A DNA stretch of 48,791 nt from the NCBI GenBank assembly GCA_037447655.1, contig JBBHKE010000581.1, forward strand, positions 14,732-63,522, written 5' to 3'. Of the stretch, positions 11,901-21,210 are shown piece after piece. Position 1 is the stretch's first letter; each line of letters opens with the position of its first letter. A program made the translations under genes and the position numbers. The notes below the pieces were generated by a model. The model searched no databases. It was not told the DNA's origin and saw only the letters and a program-made list of their open reading frames with translations. The stretch is from Zygnema cylindricum. Taxonomy: Eukaryota; Streptophyta; Zygnematophyceae; Zygnematales; Zygnemataceae.

Positions 11901-12063
11901 AGGAGAGCGGGGAGGAGAGAGAGAAAAAAAATTGCTTACTTTATCTCTATCGATCCCGTTCCTATAAGGTTCAGAAGGGAATTTTCTCCCAGTATACATA
12001 CAGTCTGGAAAGGAAAAAATATGAAATTAATTAAAGGTATGATTTATTAATAGCATACAATGA

Positions 12064-12158
<95 letters not shown>

Positions 12159-13456
12159 AAGTAAGAGACTTGCTACAAAATATTTTACTTCCTCTGGCTG
12201 CCCAACGGTCCATACTTTCCCACCGAAACTTTTGCTACCACTGAAACATCGAGAATTTTGAATTCCTCTAAAATTAATTTTCGACCTTAATTTTCAACCT
12301 AGATCCACCTAATATTATTTAGTCTTCGTTGTTATTTTTGTATTGTATTTTTGTTATTTTGTCTTTTTTCTGTTTTTTTGTTTTTTTTTGTTATGCATAA
12401 TTCAAAGTCCCGACAAAAAAGCTTATAACAGGTGTCCGATATCGTGAATAAAATAGCCTAAAAAGTATTTATTCATAATATTTAATAAAATAATCTGAAA
12501 CCAAACTATAATAGAATATTTTCTATCGAATAATTTTGCATAAGTTAAATGTAGAGGACAAAAAATAAAGACAAATAAATCTACAAAACAGAGGGAGAGG
12601 GAGAGGGAGAGGGAGAGGGAGAGGGAGAGGGAGAGGGAGAGGGAGAGGGAGACAAATGTGCTCGTGCAAAAGCAAGTAGCCAAAAACCCGGACGTGCAGA
12701 AAGAGAAAAAAGACAAAGGCCTTAAATGCACAAGAGAGTTGTTATTCTAAAAATAAAACCATAGTCCAAATGTATGAAAACAAGTGCAACGCTATATATG
12801 GTAACTCCATACTATGGATGTATTTATACCCTTTTTAATAAGCGTATAAAACGGGGCAACAATATCCAGCATTTCCAACTATATGTCGTTGCCCCATACG
12901 ATACGCATATCGTAATATATCCCTATAATACAATATGTGTATTATAAGAGTATATACGATATTATACACGAGTTATAGACGTGTAATGCACATATGGTAT
13001 TGGGAAACCACATATAGTGTTTTCAATTGTTTACGCACGATAGAAGAATGAATAAAAACCATAAAAGTTTGTGAAAAAAAAGTAGTTCAAATTCAAAAAC
13101 CCAAAGGTGTTAACGTAATTTTTCAAAAACAAAGCCTCAGAAGTTTGTGAAAAAATAAAAGCAGTTCAAAATTCAAAAAAACCGTTGCTTACAAATATCA
13201 CACCAACAAAAGCATTAAAAAAGATATAAAAAAAAACAAACTTACCAATAGATTTGCACGAACTGACTCGCTCCAAACTCACTAATGTTGTAACTGTGAA
13301 TAATAAAGGGAGACAAAAACTAGTAACCAGAAGTCCTACAACAATCGTACGGAACGATAAATATCTTGCAATCACTTTAAACTTCATAGGATCCCAAAAG
13401 CCCTTCGTTGTCGAAATTGTGATTTTTCGTAATCCAGGAGATATTTGGACCTTCAT
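5920..13456 (-). CDS. GAUT13/14: GAUT13/14-like galacturonosyltransferase (GT8)
   Basis: Golgi type II membrane glycosyltransferase of family GT8; GAUT proteins transfer galacturonic acid from UDP-GalA into pectic homogalacturonan. Exons in transcript order: 13456-13246, 12004-11940, 10827-10660, 8623-8033, 7187-6885, 6204-5920; all junctions are in phase, giving 540 codons, close to the family's ~530. The N-terminus MKVQISPGLRKITIS and the SSCKSI|DC junction match the GAUT13/14 clade. A membrane anchor covers about residues 36-60. The catalytic domain begins near IPKGLHCLSLRLTAEY; the metal-binding LDDDVVVQKDL is at about 356-366, WAYGMNI follows, then WHMLGLGY and HYNGASKPW (501-509). C-terminus ...HQCNIFDF. 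The start context AACAAAATGAAG is good. Introns contain microsatellites, MITEs and copies of exon edges. Family is very secure; the clade is assigned from remembered sequence similarity. Confidence 0.93.
6320..6680 (+). repeat. ~12-bp minisatellite in GAUT intron 5
   Basis: Many imperfect copies of TTTGTTCCTTAC, TTGGTTCCTAC and TTTGTTTCCTAC. On the sense (minus) strand the unit is GTAAGGAACAAA, so the intron holds a ladder of donor-like GTAAG words. A long hydrophobic open frame here is only a product of the repeat. Confidence 0.85.
7262..7322 (-). pseudogene. Partial copy of GAUT exon 5 5' end in the upstream intron
   Basis: Sixty-one bases duplicate the acceptor and first ~19 codons of GAUT exon 5 (true copy 7131-7191). 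Read on the minus strand it has its own CAG acceptor and encodes VFSKLRKVVFIDNDVVVQKD, against VFPKLKKVVFLDDDVVVQKD in the real exon. The frame then runs into a stop without a usable donor, so it is a dead partial exon. Confidence 0.75.
7965..8020 (+). repeat. (GA)n microsatellite next to a GAUT donor
   Basis: GA-rich run with GAGAGGG and GAGAGAAAG interruptions, lying within about 15 bases of the exon 4 donor (GTAAGG at 8032). On the sense strand it is a CT tract. Confidence 0.85.
8692..8750 (-). pseudogene. Decayed copy of GAUT exon 4 acceptor region
   Basis: TTAGTGACTCAGTCTCTCAT followed by CGGCATTAAAC and an A-run mirrors the true exon 4 edge at 8589-8653 (TTAGTGACTCGGTCCCTCTC ... CTGCATTAAAA). 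The copy has lost the AG acceptor and carries a TGA in the exon-equivalent part. Confidence 0.65.
9428..9690 (+). repeat. ~19-bp minisatellite in GAUT intron 3
   Basis: Around a dozen imperfect units of ACTTTTCTCTACTGCACTA, with small length variants. Located wholly inside intron 3. Confidence 0.8.
9933..10122. mobile_element. MITE in GAUT intron 3
   Basis: Ends form TIRs: CAGCCCATCGCTGTTAATGT on the left, and CTCTGCCCATCGCTATTAGT on the right when reverse-complemented. The core motif ATCGCTATTAGTGTT is shared with the other MITE families of the window. No coding capacity. Confidence 0.65.
10303..10335 (-). pseudogene. Copy of the GAUT exon 3 donor edge in intron 3
   Basis: TGTGAAACTAACACCATTGA plus TTTCAAAATCGAA repeats the true exon 3/intron 3 junction at 10648-10681, with a two-base insertion that changes ATG|GTTAG to ATGGTGTTAG. 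Similarity extends into the flank (TTGACAATTAAAAGAACGAC against CGACAATAAAAATGATGAC). A MITE now sits between the two copies. Confidence 0.65.
10340..10566. mobile_element. MITE in GAUT intron 3, between duplicated donor copies
   Basis: Starts TTACACCTTGAATCGTTATT and ends CACTAATAGCAATTCATGGT followed by GCAG, an inverted-repeat pair of the same family as the copies at 27115 and 31292. Internal direct words AGTGTTATT and AACACTATTAACATT. Confidence 0.65.
10875..11060 (+). repeat. CT-rich tracts with a MITE-end remnant (GAUT intron 2)
   Basis: Two pyrimidine tracts (about 10875-10928 and 10966-11060) flank AACATTAATAGTGATACACG GTGTTAG, which is a single MITE end without its partner. On the sense strand the tracts are GA-rich. 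Confidence 0.8.
11341..11560 (+). repeat. (CTCTTCC)n pyrimidine tract in GAUT intron 2
   Basis: Over 200 bases almost purely C/T with recurring CCCTCTTCC. GA-rich in the GAUT sense transcript. Facing purine tract lies at 11663-11930. Confidence 0.85.
11663..11930 (+). repeat. (GGAGAGGG)n purine tract next to GAUT exon 2 donor
   Basis: Purine-rich stretch (GGAGAGAGGGAGGAGAG; GAGGGGAGAGGGGAGAGG) ending about ten bases from the exon 2 donor at 11939. In the sense transcript it is CT-rich, complementary to the GA-rich tract from 11341-11560. Confidence 0.85.
12061..12154 (+). repeat. (GA)n microsatellite in GAUT intron 1
   Basis: A nearly perfect GA run of about 90 bases, CT on the GAUT sense strand, located upstream of exon 2. 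Confidence 0.95.
12591..12652 (+). repeat. (GAGGGA)n hexanucleotide repeat in GAUT intron 1
   Basis: About ten tandem GAGGGA units; TCCCTC on the GAUT sense strand. Confidence 0.95.
13067..13184 (+). repeat. Tandem duplication in GAUT intron 1 near the exon 1 donor
   Basis: GTTTGTGAAAAAAAAGTAGT plus TCAAATTCAAAAACC (13067-13103) is repeated as GTTTGTGAAAAAATAAAAGC plus AGTTCAAAATTCAAAAAA (from 13144), a period of about 77 bases. Confidence 0.7.
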
Positions 13457-14534
13457 TTTGTTTACTTTTTTCTATTTCTTCTTTTCTTACTGTTTTTCCT
13501 CCTTTTTTCTGTTTCTCCTCCTTCTTTGTTTCTTCTCCCTTTTTTTATCTCCTCTACCTCAATCTATATACGGTTGCTAAATGCCAGCTGTCCTGGTTAT
13601 TTCTCCAAAACCTAATTAATGTCTTCAAAATAATTATTATTAAAAGTTTTTTTTGCGTCGCATTCTAACACTTGATACTAAAAATGAAGGATTGAAACTT
13701 TTTTTAAACCTAGCTACCACTTTTTTAACCCTAGATTCTTCCTTCCAAGCATATTTAAATGGTAGGCGAGCCATAAATGAAAAAAAATCCGTACCATGAC
13801 CTTCCTAATTCAAAATAATGGTTTTTATTCCTTACTGTTTTTATTCCTTAATGTTTTTATTCCTTAATGTTTTTAAAAAAAGGCTAGTCTTGATCCTTGC
13901 TTCAAAAGGAAAAAAAAAAAAAAAAAAGTTTAGTTTTGCTCCTCAGCAACGATCCTGGTTTTTCAAAGCTTTCTAGTCCTTGTTAAATATACACCATATC
14001 AAATTCACGAGAGACTAAGCCGACAAATCGTCTGCTTGTCCTCTTTCTCCCTTTCAAAACTTCCTTCCTTCTACCCTCAATTATTCCTGTCCTTCTTCCT
14101 TCTATCATAATATATGTCACTGCCTCTTCCCTCTCTCTCTAACTCTCCTCACAATTTCTGCAAGTCTTCCTCCTCTGCTTCTCTCGACCTACCTCCAATG
14201 AAAACTGAACACATAAAAAAAATGAGTGCAAGGATCCTACAACTCCCACTCTTTTGTTCTTCTAACCTCCAGAATTCAAACTAGAGTGCAGTCATGTACT
14301 GTACTATATTGTATTGTATTGTATTGTATATTTGTATTGTACTATTGTACTTCCGCTCCTCTTATGACATAGGCACGAAATAATAAAATACGGTTCGTAT
14401 AACCTATAAAGTATAAACTGTATAAAGTATAAACTTGCAGTCTTGCAATAAGCTACGACAAAGTACAAACTTGCATGGGCAATGGTACATAATCTGGTAA
14501 CCACTAGCCAGGAATCTGCATAAGTACAGTGCAG
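13457..14534. other. GAUT 5' flank (5' UTR and probable promoter region)
   Basis: On the minus strand the sequence before the GAUT ATG is purine/A-rich (reverse of TTTGTTTACTTTTTTCTATT and CTTCTTTTCTTAC), typical of a plant 5' leader. No TATA box could be assigned with confidence. The region holds three copies of TTTTTATTCCTTA (13811-13873), an A-run (13908-13927) and a TATTG pentanucleotide repeat (14303-14345). Confidence 0.4.
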
Positions 14535-14756
14535 TACACAGTGAATCGCTATTAGTGTTAATGTTTGTTTTTGCCGCTTAATACATCTTTACTCCGTACA
14601 CACCTGTCCGATTATGAATCTGACGGTTGCGATTGAAAGATAGGATTCTCACCTTCCGATTAGCGGTCTCCACGTGAAAATCGGACAGGTGTGTAGGGAG
14701 AAAATATGTTTTTAAGTGGCGAAAAAATATCAACACTAATAGCGATACACGGTGTA
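14535..14756. mobile_element. MITE family A, best-preserved copy
   Basis: TA-flanked element with long TIRs: left TACACAGTGAATCGCTATTA then GTGTTAATGTTTGTTTTTGC, right (reversed) TACACCGTGTATCGCTATTA then GTGTTGATATTTTTTCGCC. Inside are second-order inverted arms ACACACCTGTCCGATT and AATCGGACAGGTGTGT, so the whole element can fold. About 222 bp, noncoding. Relatives at about 4520, 33665 and 46218. Confidence 0.8.
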
Positions 14757-16147
14757 CCATAGACATTATAAATTATGTAATTTTCCGTACCATATTCTGT
14801 ACTGTACTTTACTAGAGGAGAGCCGAAAATCAGAGGGGCAATAAAGCCGCCGCTTCAGAAACTGTCCTGCCGTTCTGCTACAGTGCATTGCCGTCTACGC
14901 TAATAATAGCACGCTTCAGAGAACGAGGCTGAATCAACGATTCGCTCGAGGTACCAACGGCAGATAGAATATTGTAATGTACGGACTCTAACGCATCGTA
15001 CTCTACTGGCTTCAAACCCTAAAACGGACGGAAATGAAGCCGCTTGAGAGCACGTGGCAAAACCAATGCACCATCTCTCACACGTGCTGCGCCTGCCATC
15101 ATGTACGGTACGAAAAGGCACGGTCCAAGATACTTGCGGAATCACCGATTCGCTCCTCACCGTTTCCCATCACAAATATAAAAGTTCAGAACACACGTGT
15201 CAAGTTCAGTACAGAGCAGCGTGTCGTCTTTTACAAATTCAAGCAGGCCGATTTGGAAAATATTGGTATGACGCGGTCACACCAAGTCTGATATCATCTG
15301 TGCCAGCTGGCTGCTGGTCATTGCTTGGTCAATCTTACGATTTGGTCCTATGAATCTACCAAATCTAAAATGAATCTTTCTTAGATTTAGGATACAGTCA
15401 TCATGTCATCAACTGCACATGTTGCGAAAACCGTTACCATTTAGGTTAGGGAATCTGCGTCGGTTCATTATGAAGAATCGTCAATTTAGTAACAGTTGTT
15501 CAGAAGGAAGCTGACCGGAAGGACAAACTTTTATGCTTCCTATAATTATTTTTAATGTAAAGACGCCAGGGTTCCTTAACTTCGGCTCTTAACTTTTGAA
15601 AAATCTGTACGGGCAAATGTCTAACTGTTAGGGTATTTTCGCATGTGCTAAAGTTACAGTTATTTTCTGTCGTTTTCCTCCATAACTTAGAAAAAAACGA
15701 GAAAATCCGCAGCCGTACCAAAAAATTGAAATTACCACCGTACAAGTTGCGTTACCCTGAAACTTTATACGTACAGTAATTTGTCGTCTAGCGCGATACA
15801 ATTTGTCGTTTAGCGCATTTCGACCCACTTTCGCGTCCTTTCAACACATGTTCAAACTTTACATCAAATCACTTCGCGAGGTGATTTGAAATAAAGTCCA
15901 ATAAATTGAGCGAATAGGCAGACGATGTCGCACGTGTCTGCAGTTTCTTACAATTTTTGTGCGCGGAGTACCAAAAATAATAGTCGCGGGCGACCCGGTG
16001 CTTTGCCCTTTGGTCGGTTCACTGAAGCGTCACTTAGCGCGATTCAACAATGAATCTACCATTTTTTTCAGTGCCCGAGATGAATGATTGCGACAGCCGC
16101 TCCAAGGTGCGCCTGATATTCTGCAACCGCTCGACTTGCTGCACGTG
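14757..16147. other. Intergenic region without a supported gene
   Basis: Short open frames here show no family similarity. Part of it (about 15655-15840: CTGTCGTTTTCCTCCATAAC, CATTTCGACCCACTTTCGCG) resembles 24945-25105 inside the TIR element at 24911-25697, so it is probably old repeat DNA. Confidence 0.4.
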
Positions 16148-16689
16148 TACACCGCGCATCGTTATTAGTGTCAACGACACTAATTTGTGTTCTTAAAATT
16201 TTGATTTTTGTCCTCAAATAGGATACATGATTTATATTTTTCCTTGACGTTAATTAAGGTACCGTACAAAATAGCGTAAAGGACGAATTACAATTATATC
16301 TAAATAGTGTGATGTACGGTCGATGTCAGACCGTACACAAATGTACCTTTTCAAATTAAAATTTTACAAAAAATGAGTTAAATCAGACGCGCACGCATAG
16401 GATCGTGCGCTAAAAAAACAGGATTGTTCTGACACGTAAATTAGTCTTACATGTACGGATATTTAAATTTCACGACGGCGTACGATTTTTAATATTTTGT
16501 ACGGAAACATATATTATTGCGTATAATCGTACAACGAATATTCCATTTTTGTTGTTCCCAAATTAGCATAAACGCCGAAATTAGAATACACCTTTTTTCT
16601 TTTTTTTTTTAAATCTTAATTAGCGTCAATGACGGTATATTTACTTCCACGCTATTTAAATTTTGACACTAATAACGATGCGCGGTGTA
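16148..16689 (+). mobile_element. MITE family B, complete copy
   Basis: About 540 bp, TA-flanked: TACACCGCGCATCGTTATTA ... TAATAACGATGCGCGGTGTA. Internal landmarks: GATTTTTGTCCTCAAATAGG, CAGACGCGCACGCATAGGAT, TTAAATTTCACGACGGCGTA. Colinear with the nested copy at 27680-28222 and, inverted, with 48451-48791. No coding capacity, so it would need a transposase from elsewhere. Confidence 0.85.
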
Positions 16690-16692
16690 CTG

Positions 16693-16892
16693 TACACCGC
16701 CAATCGCTATTAGAGTATATAACGCTAATACGGTGCCCCTAAATTTTGACCCCAAAACCTGAAATAGAATTAATAACGCTATTAAAGTACGTGGACCATA
16801 ATCTGCCACGTCTCAAGCACTAAATTATAATCAATAACGCTATTTTTTTTTACGCTATTTAATCCTTGACTCTAATAGCGATTGGTGGTGTA
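16693..16892 (-). mobile_element. MITE family F copy abutting a family B copy
   Basis: TACACCGCCAATCGCTATTA ... TAATAGCGATTGGTGGTGTA, about 200 bp. Internal GTGGACCATAATCTGCCACG is the reverse of the same landmark in the copies at 27115, 27321 and 31292. Only the three bases between two TA dinucleotides (TACTGTA) separate it from the element before. Confidence 0.85.
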
Positions 16893-17700
16893 CCGTATAG
16901 TACTATACGATAGTTTTAGGAAAGAAAAACAAAATGAATAGGTTAGGAGGAATCCACAAAACTGCCCGTGAAAAATTGAGAAACTTTTTCAAAAAAAATA
17001 CCCGCATGCTATTGTCTTTTTGCTCTTCTCGTCGTTTTTATTCTGTCTGTCGATTCTAATCGCGCTACCGCGTCTTACACGGCAGAAAACCTGACCCGAG
17101 TCACGTCCATTGGCGCAGAAATCAATAATCCGACTGTCCTTTAATCATTTCGGTTGTTTGTCGCCCGCCTCCCATTTCTTCTCCTCCCTCTCCCTCTCTC
17201 TCTCCCTCTCCTTCTTCTTCTTCTCCTCGCCCCTCTCCCTCTCCCTCTCTCTCCGATAAGATCGAGACATGCCTGTTGATTACGATCTGTGATTGATTCC
17301 TGAGCTCCGATTGAATCCTCTGCCCGCCAACAAAACTCGCCTGCATGCGGGTGACGTCATTTGTTGCTTAAAGCTCGTCGGAAAGCATGCCAACCTTCGA
17401 AAAAAAGGTTTTCTTTGTTCCTCTGTTTGAACCTGGTTTTCTTCATGTTTTTTCTTTTGTTGATAATTTTTTATTTTTTTTTTGGTTTTCTGTTCTGCAT
17501 TTGTGTTCTTTCTTCTCTATTTTTATTGTTGTTATTTTATTCAATTTTCATTACTTTTATCGTTTTTTTATTCAATTTCGGTTACTGGTGCTTGAATATT
17601 TGTCGGATTCGTGTTTTCATCCACACAATGTATAATATGTATTCATACTCTACGGTTTTTTTTATTTATATATTATAATTATATACATATAATATGCTTT
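16893..17700. other. Intergenic region with pyrimidine tracts
   Basis: Holds a CT/CTT-rich stretch at about 17170-17255 and T-rich sequence from 17400. Open frames here are low-complexity products. No gene recognised. Confidence 0.4.
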
Positions 17701-17716
17701 TAATACACATATATAC

Positions 17717-17750
<34 letters not shown>

Positions 17751-17811
17751 CCCTTTTAATACACATATATATATATATATATTATCGCTTTTAATACATA
17801 TATATATATAT
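17701..17811. repeat. (TA)n/(CATATA)n microsatellite
   Basis: Three TA-rich blocks separated by CTTTTAATACACATATA-like spacers (TGCTTTTAATACACATATA; CCCTTTTAATACACATATA; CGCTTTTAATACATATATA), i.e. a higher-order repeat, immediately left of the long palindrome. Confidence 0.85.
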
Positions 17812-17990
17812 AAACCACACTATTTAGATTCGAAGAGGTGAAAGGAAACCATTGTTGGCTTCGTGTTGAAATAAAAAGGGAGAAACAAAGCGTAACGGTA
17901 GTTTTTATACGCTTTGTTTCTCCCTTTTTCTTTCAACACGAAGCCAACAATGGTTTCCTTTCACCTCTTCAAATCTAAATAGTGTGGTTT
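17812..17990. repeat. Long near-perfect palindrome (83-bp arms, 13-bp loop)
   Basis: Left arm 17812-17894 and right arm 17908-17990 are reverse complements at 81 of 83 positions by manual alignment; loop 17895-17907. Arms begin AAACCACACTATTTAGATT and contain AGGTGAAAGGAAACCATTG, TTGGCTTCGTGTTGAAA and GGGAGAAACAAAGCGTA. A transcript from either strand would form a near-perfect duplex. It could be a foldback MITE or an inverted-duplication small-RNA locus; no TIR of the other families is present. Confidence 0.9.
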
Positions 17991-18340
17991 GTTGCGCAGC
18001 CATCTCTGCCAAGATGTTTCATATTCTATTCGTTTCGATGCAATGTATGTTGTGATGTGTTATTTTGTTCGTTGGGATCCGTTTATTTTAGGTATGTTTG
18101 TGGTACATCAATCTATAGTTTCAGTTTTCAGTCCGATTATCCGCACGTTTTATTTGTTTACTTTTAGTTTTGTTATTTTTATATCATTTATATAAAAATC
18201 TCGAATTAAATAAACTCTTGCAAGGAATGTTGACGGAACGTGGAGTTTAGGGCTATACCATCGGCTGTCTTCTTGTGCTCTCAAAATTATATTGTTAAGA
18301 AAAAACAAATGTTATTATAAATATATTTTATATAAAACAT
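17991..18340. other. Intergenic AT-rich sequence
   Basis: No gene or repeat family recognised. Confidence 0.3.
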
Positions 18341-18860
18341 CGGTTGACATTGGTTGACAATTATATAATATTATATCTAACTGCTATACTACACATATTA
18401 TAGCAGGTTTAATCTAACTGTTATTTTATTAGAGTTTTAACCAGTTATACATTATATATAGTCTAACTATCATAATGTGTTAATTTTTATAGTTAGAACT
18501 AACTATTTTATTATATATATTTTAACATTTATATCTAACTGTTATAATGTGTTAATTATTAGTGTTAACTAACTATTACATTATATTTTTTATAATAGTT
18601 TACATTATATTTATCTTAACAATTAAAATTAACTATTATATTATACATATTATAACAGTTGTATCTAACCGTTATATTATGTTAATTATTATAAGTATAA
18701 TAAACTTTTACATTATAGTAATTATAACAGTTGAAACTAACTGTTATGTTATATATATTATGACAATTATATCTAACCATTACAATATGTTTATTATAAT
18801 TGTTATAAGTATATTTACAACTATAACAGTAGTTGTAACAGTAGTTCATATATTATACTT
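18340..18860. repeat. Degenerate AT-rich tandem repeats with TAACAGTTA-type motifs
   Basis: Roughly 60-bp degenerate units alternate ATCTAACTGTTATAATGTGT, TTAATTATTAGTGTTAACTA and ATATTATAACAGTTGTATCT. The words AACTGTTA and TAACAGTT are mutually reverse-complementary, so the block has dense inverted symmetry. Confidence 0.6.
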
Positions 18861-19308
18861 CAACTAAAATCATATACATTGTTTATAATATAACTCCTAC
18901 TTCAAATATATTAAACAGATAATAACGTGTATTATTGTATATATTACAAATATTACTTATGTTAAATATGTATTATAACGTTTTATACCATATCAGTTAC
19001 ATGTGATATAAATATTATTCGATATGTTATATATATTGTAATTTACATTCTATATACGACATAGTGTATTTTTTGTTATTCAGGTGTAAGTGTGCTTTTT
19101 TTCTCCTTTTCGGAGTTCTATTTTAGGTAAGCTCATTATGACATGAAAACCTTTTTTTCGATTACATGTTACAAGGTCTGGGAATTGTTTGTTTCGTGCT
19201 CTTTTCTTATTATTGTTTGGTTGTGAGTTTAAATATTATTATGTAAAAAAAATAGTTATTAGTTTTTTTTTTTTCTAAAGCATTGTCTGCTCTTACTGGA
19301 AGATGGGC

Positions 19309-19443
19309 TGATGATGATGACGATGATGATGATGACGTAATGATGATGATAATGATGATGTAATGATAATGATGATGATGATGTAGATGATGTTGATAAT
19401 GATGATATTGATGACGATCATGATCATGGTGATGAAGATGATC

Positions 19444-19535
<92 letters not shown>

Positions 19536-19854
19536 GATGATGATGATGATGATATAATGATAATGATGTAATGATAATGATGATGATATAATGATAATGA
19601 TGTAATGATAATGATAATGATGATGATGATGTAATGATGATGATCATGATCATGCTGATGATGATGATGTAATGATGATGATAATGATGATGATGTAATC
19701 ATGATGATAATGATGATGATGATGATGTAATGATGATGATGTAATGATGATGATGTAATGATGATGATCATGATGATGATGATGATGACGATGATGATGA
19801 TGACGATGATGATGATGACGATGACGTTGATGATGATGATGATGACGATGATGG

Positions 19855-19886
<32 letters not shown>

Positions 19887-19987
19887 TTGACGATGATGAT
19901 GACTATGATGATGATGAAGATGAAGATGATGATGATCATGATGATGATGTTGATGATGATGATAATGATGATGATGATGATGATGTA
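19309..19987. repeat. Long (ATG/GAT)n trinucleotide repeat block
   Basis: About 680 bases of GAT/ATG triplets with interruptions (GTAATG, GACGATG, GATCATG, GTTGATG); the purest stretch is about 19449-19531. Open frames across it encode only poly-His, poly-Ser, poly-Ile or poly-Met and are artefacts. Confidence 0.95.
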
Positions 19988-20019
19988 ATCAAAGTATCAC
20001 CAAAACAAAGTATTCAAAG

Positions 20020-20695
20020 TATTTGTATTATATTTAAAAAAAAAAAAAAAACTAATATTTGTAATGCTGGTCATATAAAAAAAAACAAATAAATCAAGTT
20101 TCACATAAACAAACTAGTCAAAGTATTTGTGTTGTATTTAAAAAAAAATGTATATACCAATGTTTGTAATGTTCGTCAGCCTTTGAGTTGATAATGATGT
20201 TCAACAACTTTCTTGGTCTTTAGACTAAGTTGGTTGATCGAAAAAAACAAAGAAAACAAATTATTAAAAGTAACAATGTAATCCAACAAACAAGTATTAT
20301 GAATAAAAACAAGTGTTTGTAATGTTGGTCAGCCTCCAAGCTGATAGTGATGTTTAACCTTCTAAGTCTTAGGACTAAGTTGGTTGATCACAAAAAAATA
20401 AAAAATAAAAGTACTCAAAGTAATCAATCTACTATAATAAACAATGAAAATTAATAAATAATAAATGATTGTAATGTTAGTCAGCCTTTGAGCTGATAAT
20501 GATGTTTATGCAACCATCTGGGTCTTCAACAAAGGTGTTTGATCGAAAACAAAAAAAGTACTTCAAGTAATCAACATATTCTAACTATCAAAAAATATAA
20601 AAGAAAATACGTGTTTGTAGTGTTAGTCAGCCTTTGAGCTGATAATGATGTTGTTCCAACCATCTGGGTCTTTGGACTAAGTTGGTTGAATCCTA
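20020..20695 (+). repeat. ~150-bp tandem repeat, four to five units
   Basis: Units start at about 20049 (partial), 20162, 20316, 20469 and 20615 with TTTGTAATGTTNGTCAGCC, then TTTGAGCTGATAATGATGTT, CCATCTGGGTCTTTGGACTA and AGTTGGTTGATCGAAAA. The spacing is about 146-154 bases. The linkers diverge more than the core. Satellite-like; not related to the MITE families. Confidence 0.85.
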
Positions 20696-21210
20696 GTTAA
20701 GTTTGATGTTTTTTTTTACTTATTTTTTTCTTTGTTATGTTTACATTTGTTTTTTGCGTTTTTTTTATGTGATCAAGGTTGTATTGTGGTTATTTATTTT
20801 GTTTGTCTTTTTTTTGTTTTATTTTTTTGTGATATTATGTATTGATAAAAAAAAGTATGAAAAATAGACATGCAACACCTTAATATAAAATAAACAAAAA
20901 CCATTTGTATTCTGTTTAAACGAATAATGGTTAAATAATGCTAATGGTTTAATGTGTATTATAGATTTAACATTAAAATATTTAATACTACATGATATAT
21001 TCAATCCATTCATTCATATCGTTCATTAGATTGAGATCGAACGCTCAAATCAATGTGAAACTTTTACGCTTTATCAAACCCCCTACATGAACGAAACGCG
21101 AATTAAACCATCCACTTGGCATCGTCATGGTTTTTACCATGTACAATGCGATAGTACAGTGCGTACCATGTACAAAAATCGTACATGACGCCAACACTGA
21201 AATTACGGTA
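20696..21210. other. T-rich intergenic sequence
   Basis: Poly-T tracts to about 20830, then sequence with no gene or repeat family recognised. Confidence 0.3.

Noticed and set aside
12155-12240. Possible extra GAUT exon with GSQRK / MDRWAARGSK frames
   Set aside because: Exon 1 joined to the acceptor at 12004 restores the conserved SSCKSI-DC sequence in phase; no donor in this stretch keeps the frame.
13254-13580. 108-codon plus-strand frame
   Set aside because: Antisense shadow of GAUT exon 1 and its leader.
19210-19988. Open frames of 76-165 codons (poly-His, poly-Ser, poly-Ile/Met)
   Set aside because: They are direct translations of the (ATG)n repeat in different frames, with no independent coding sign.
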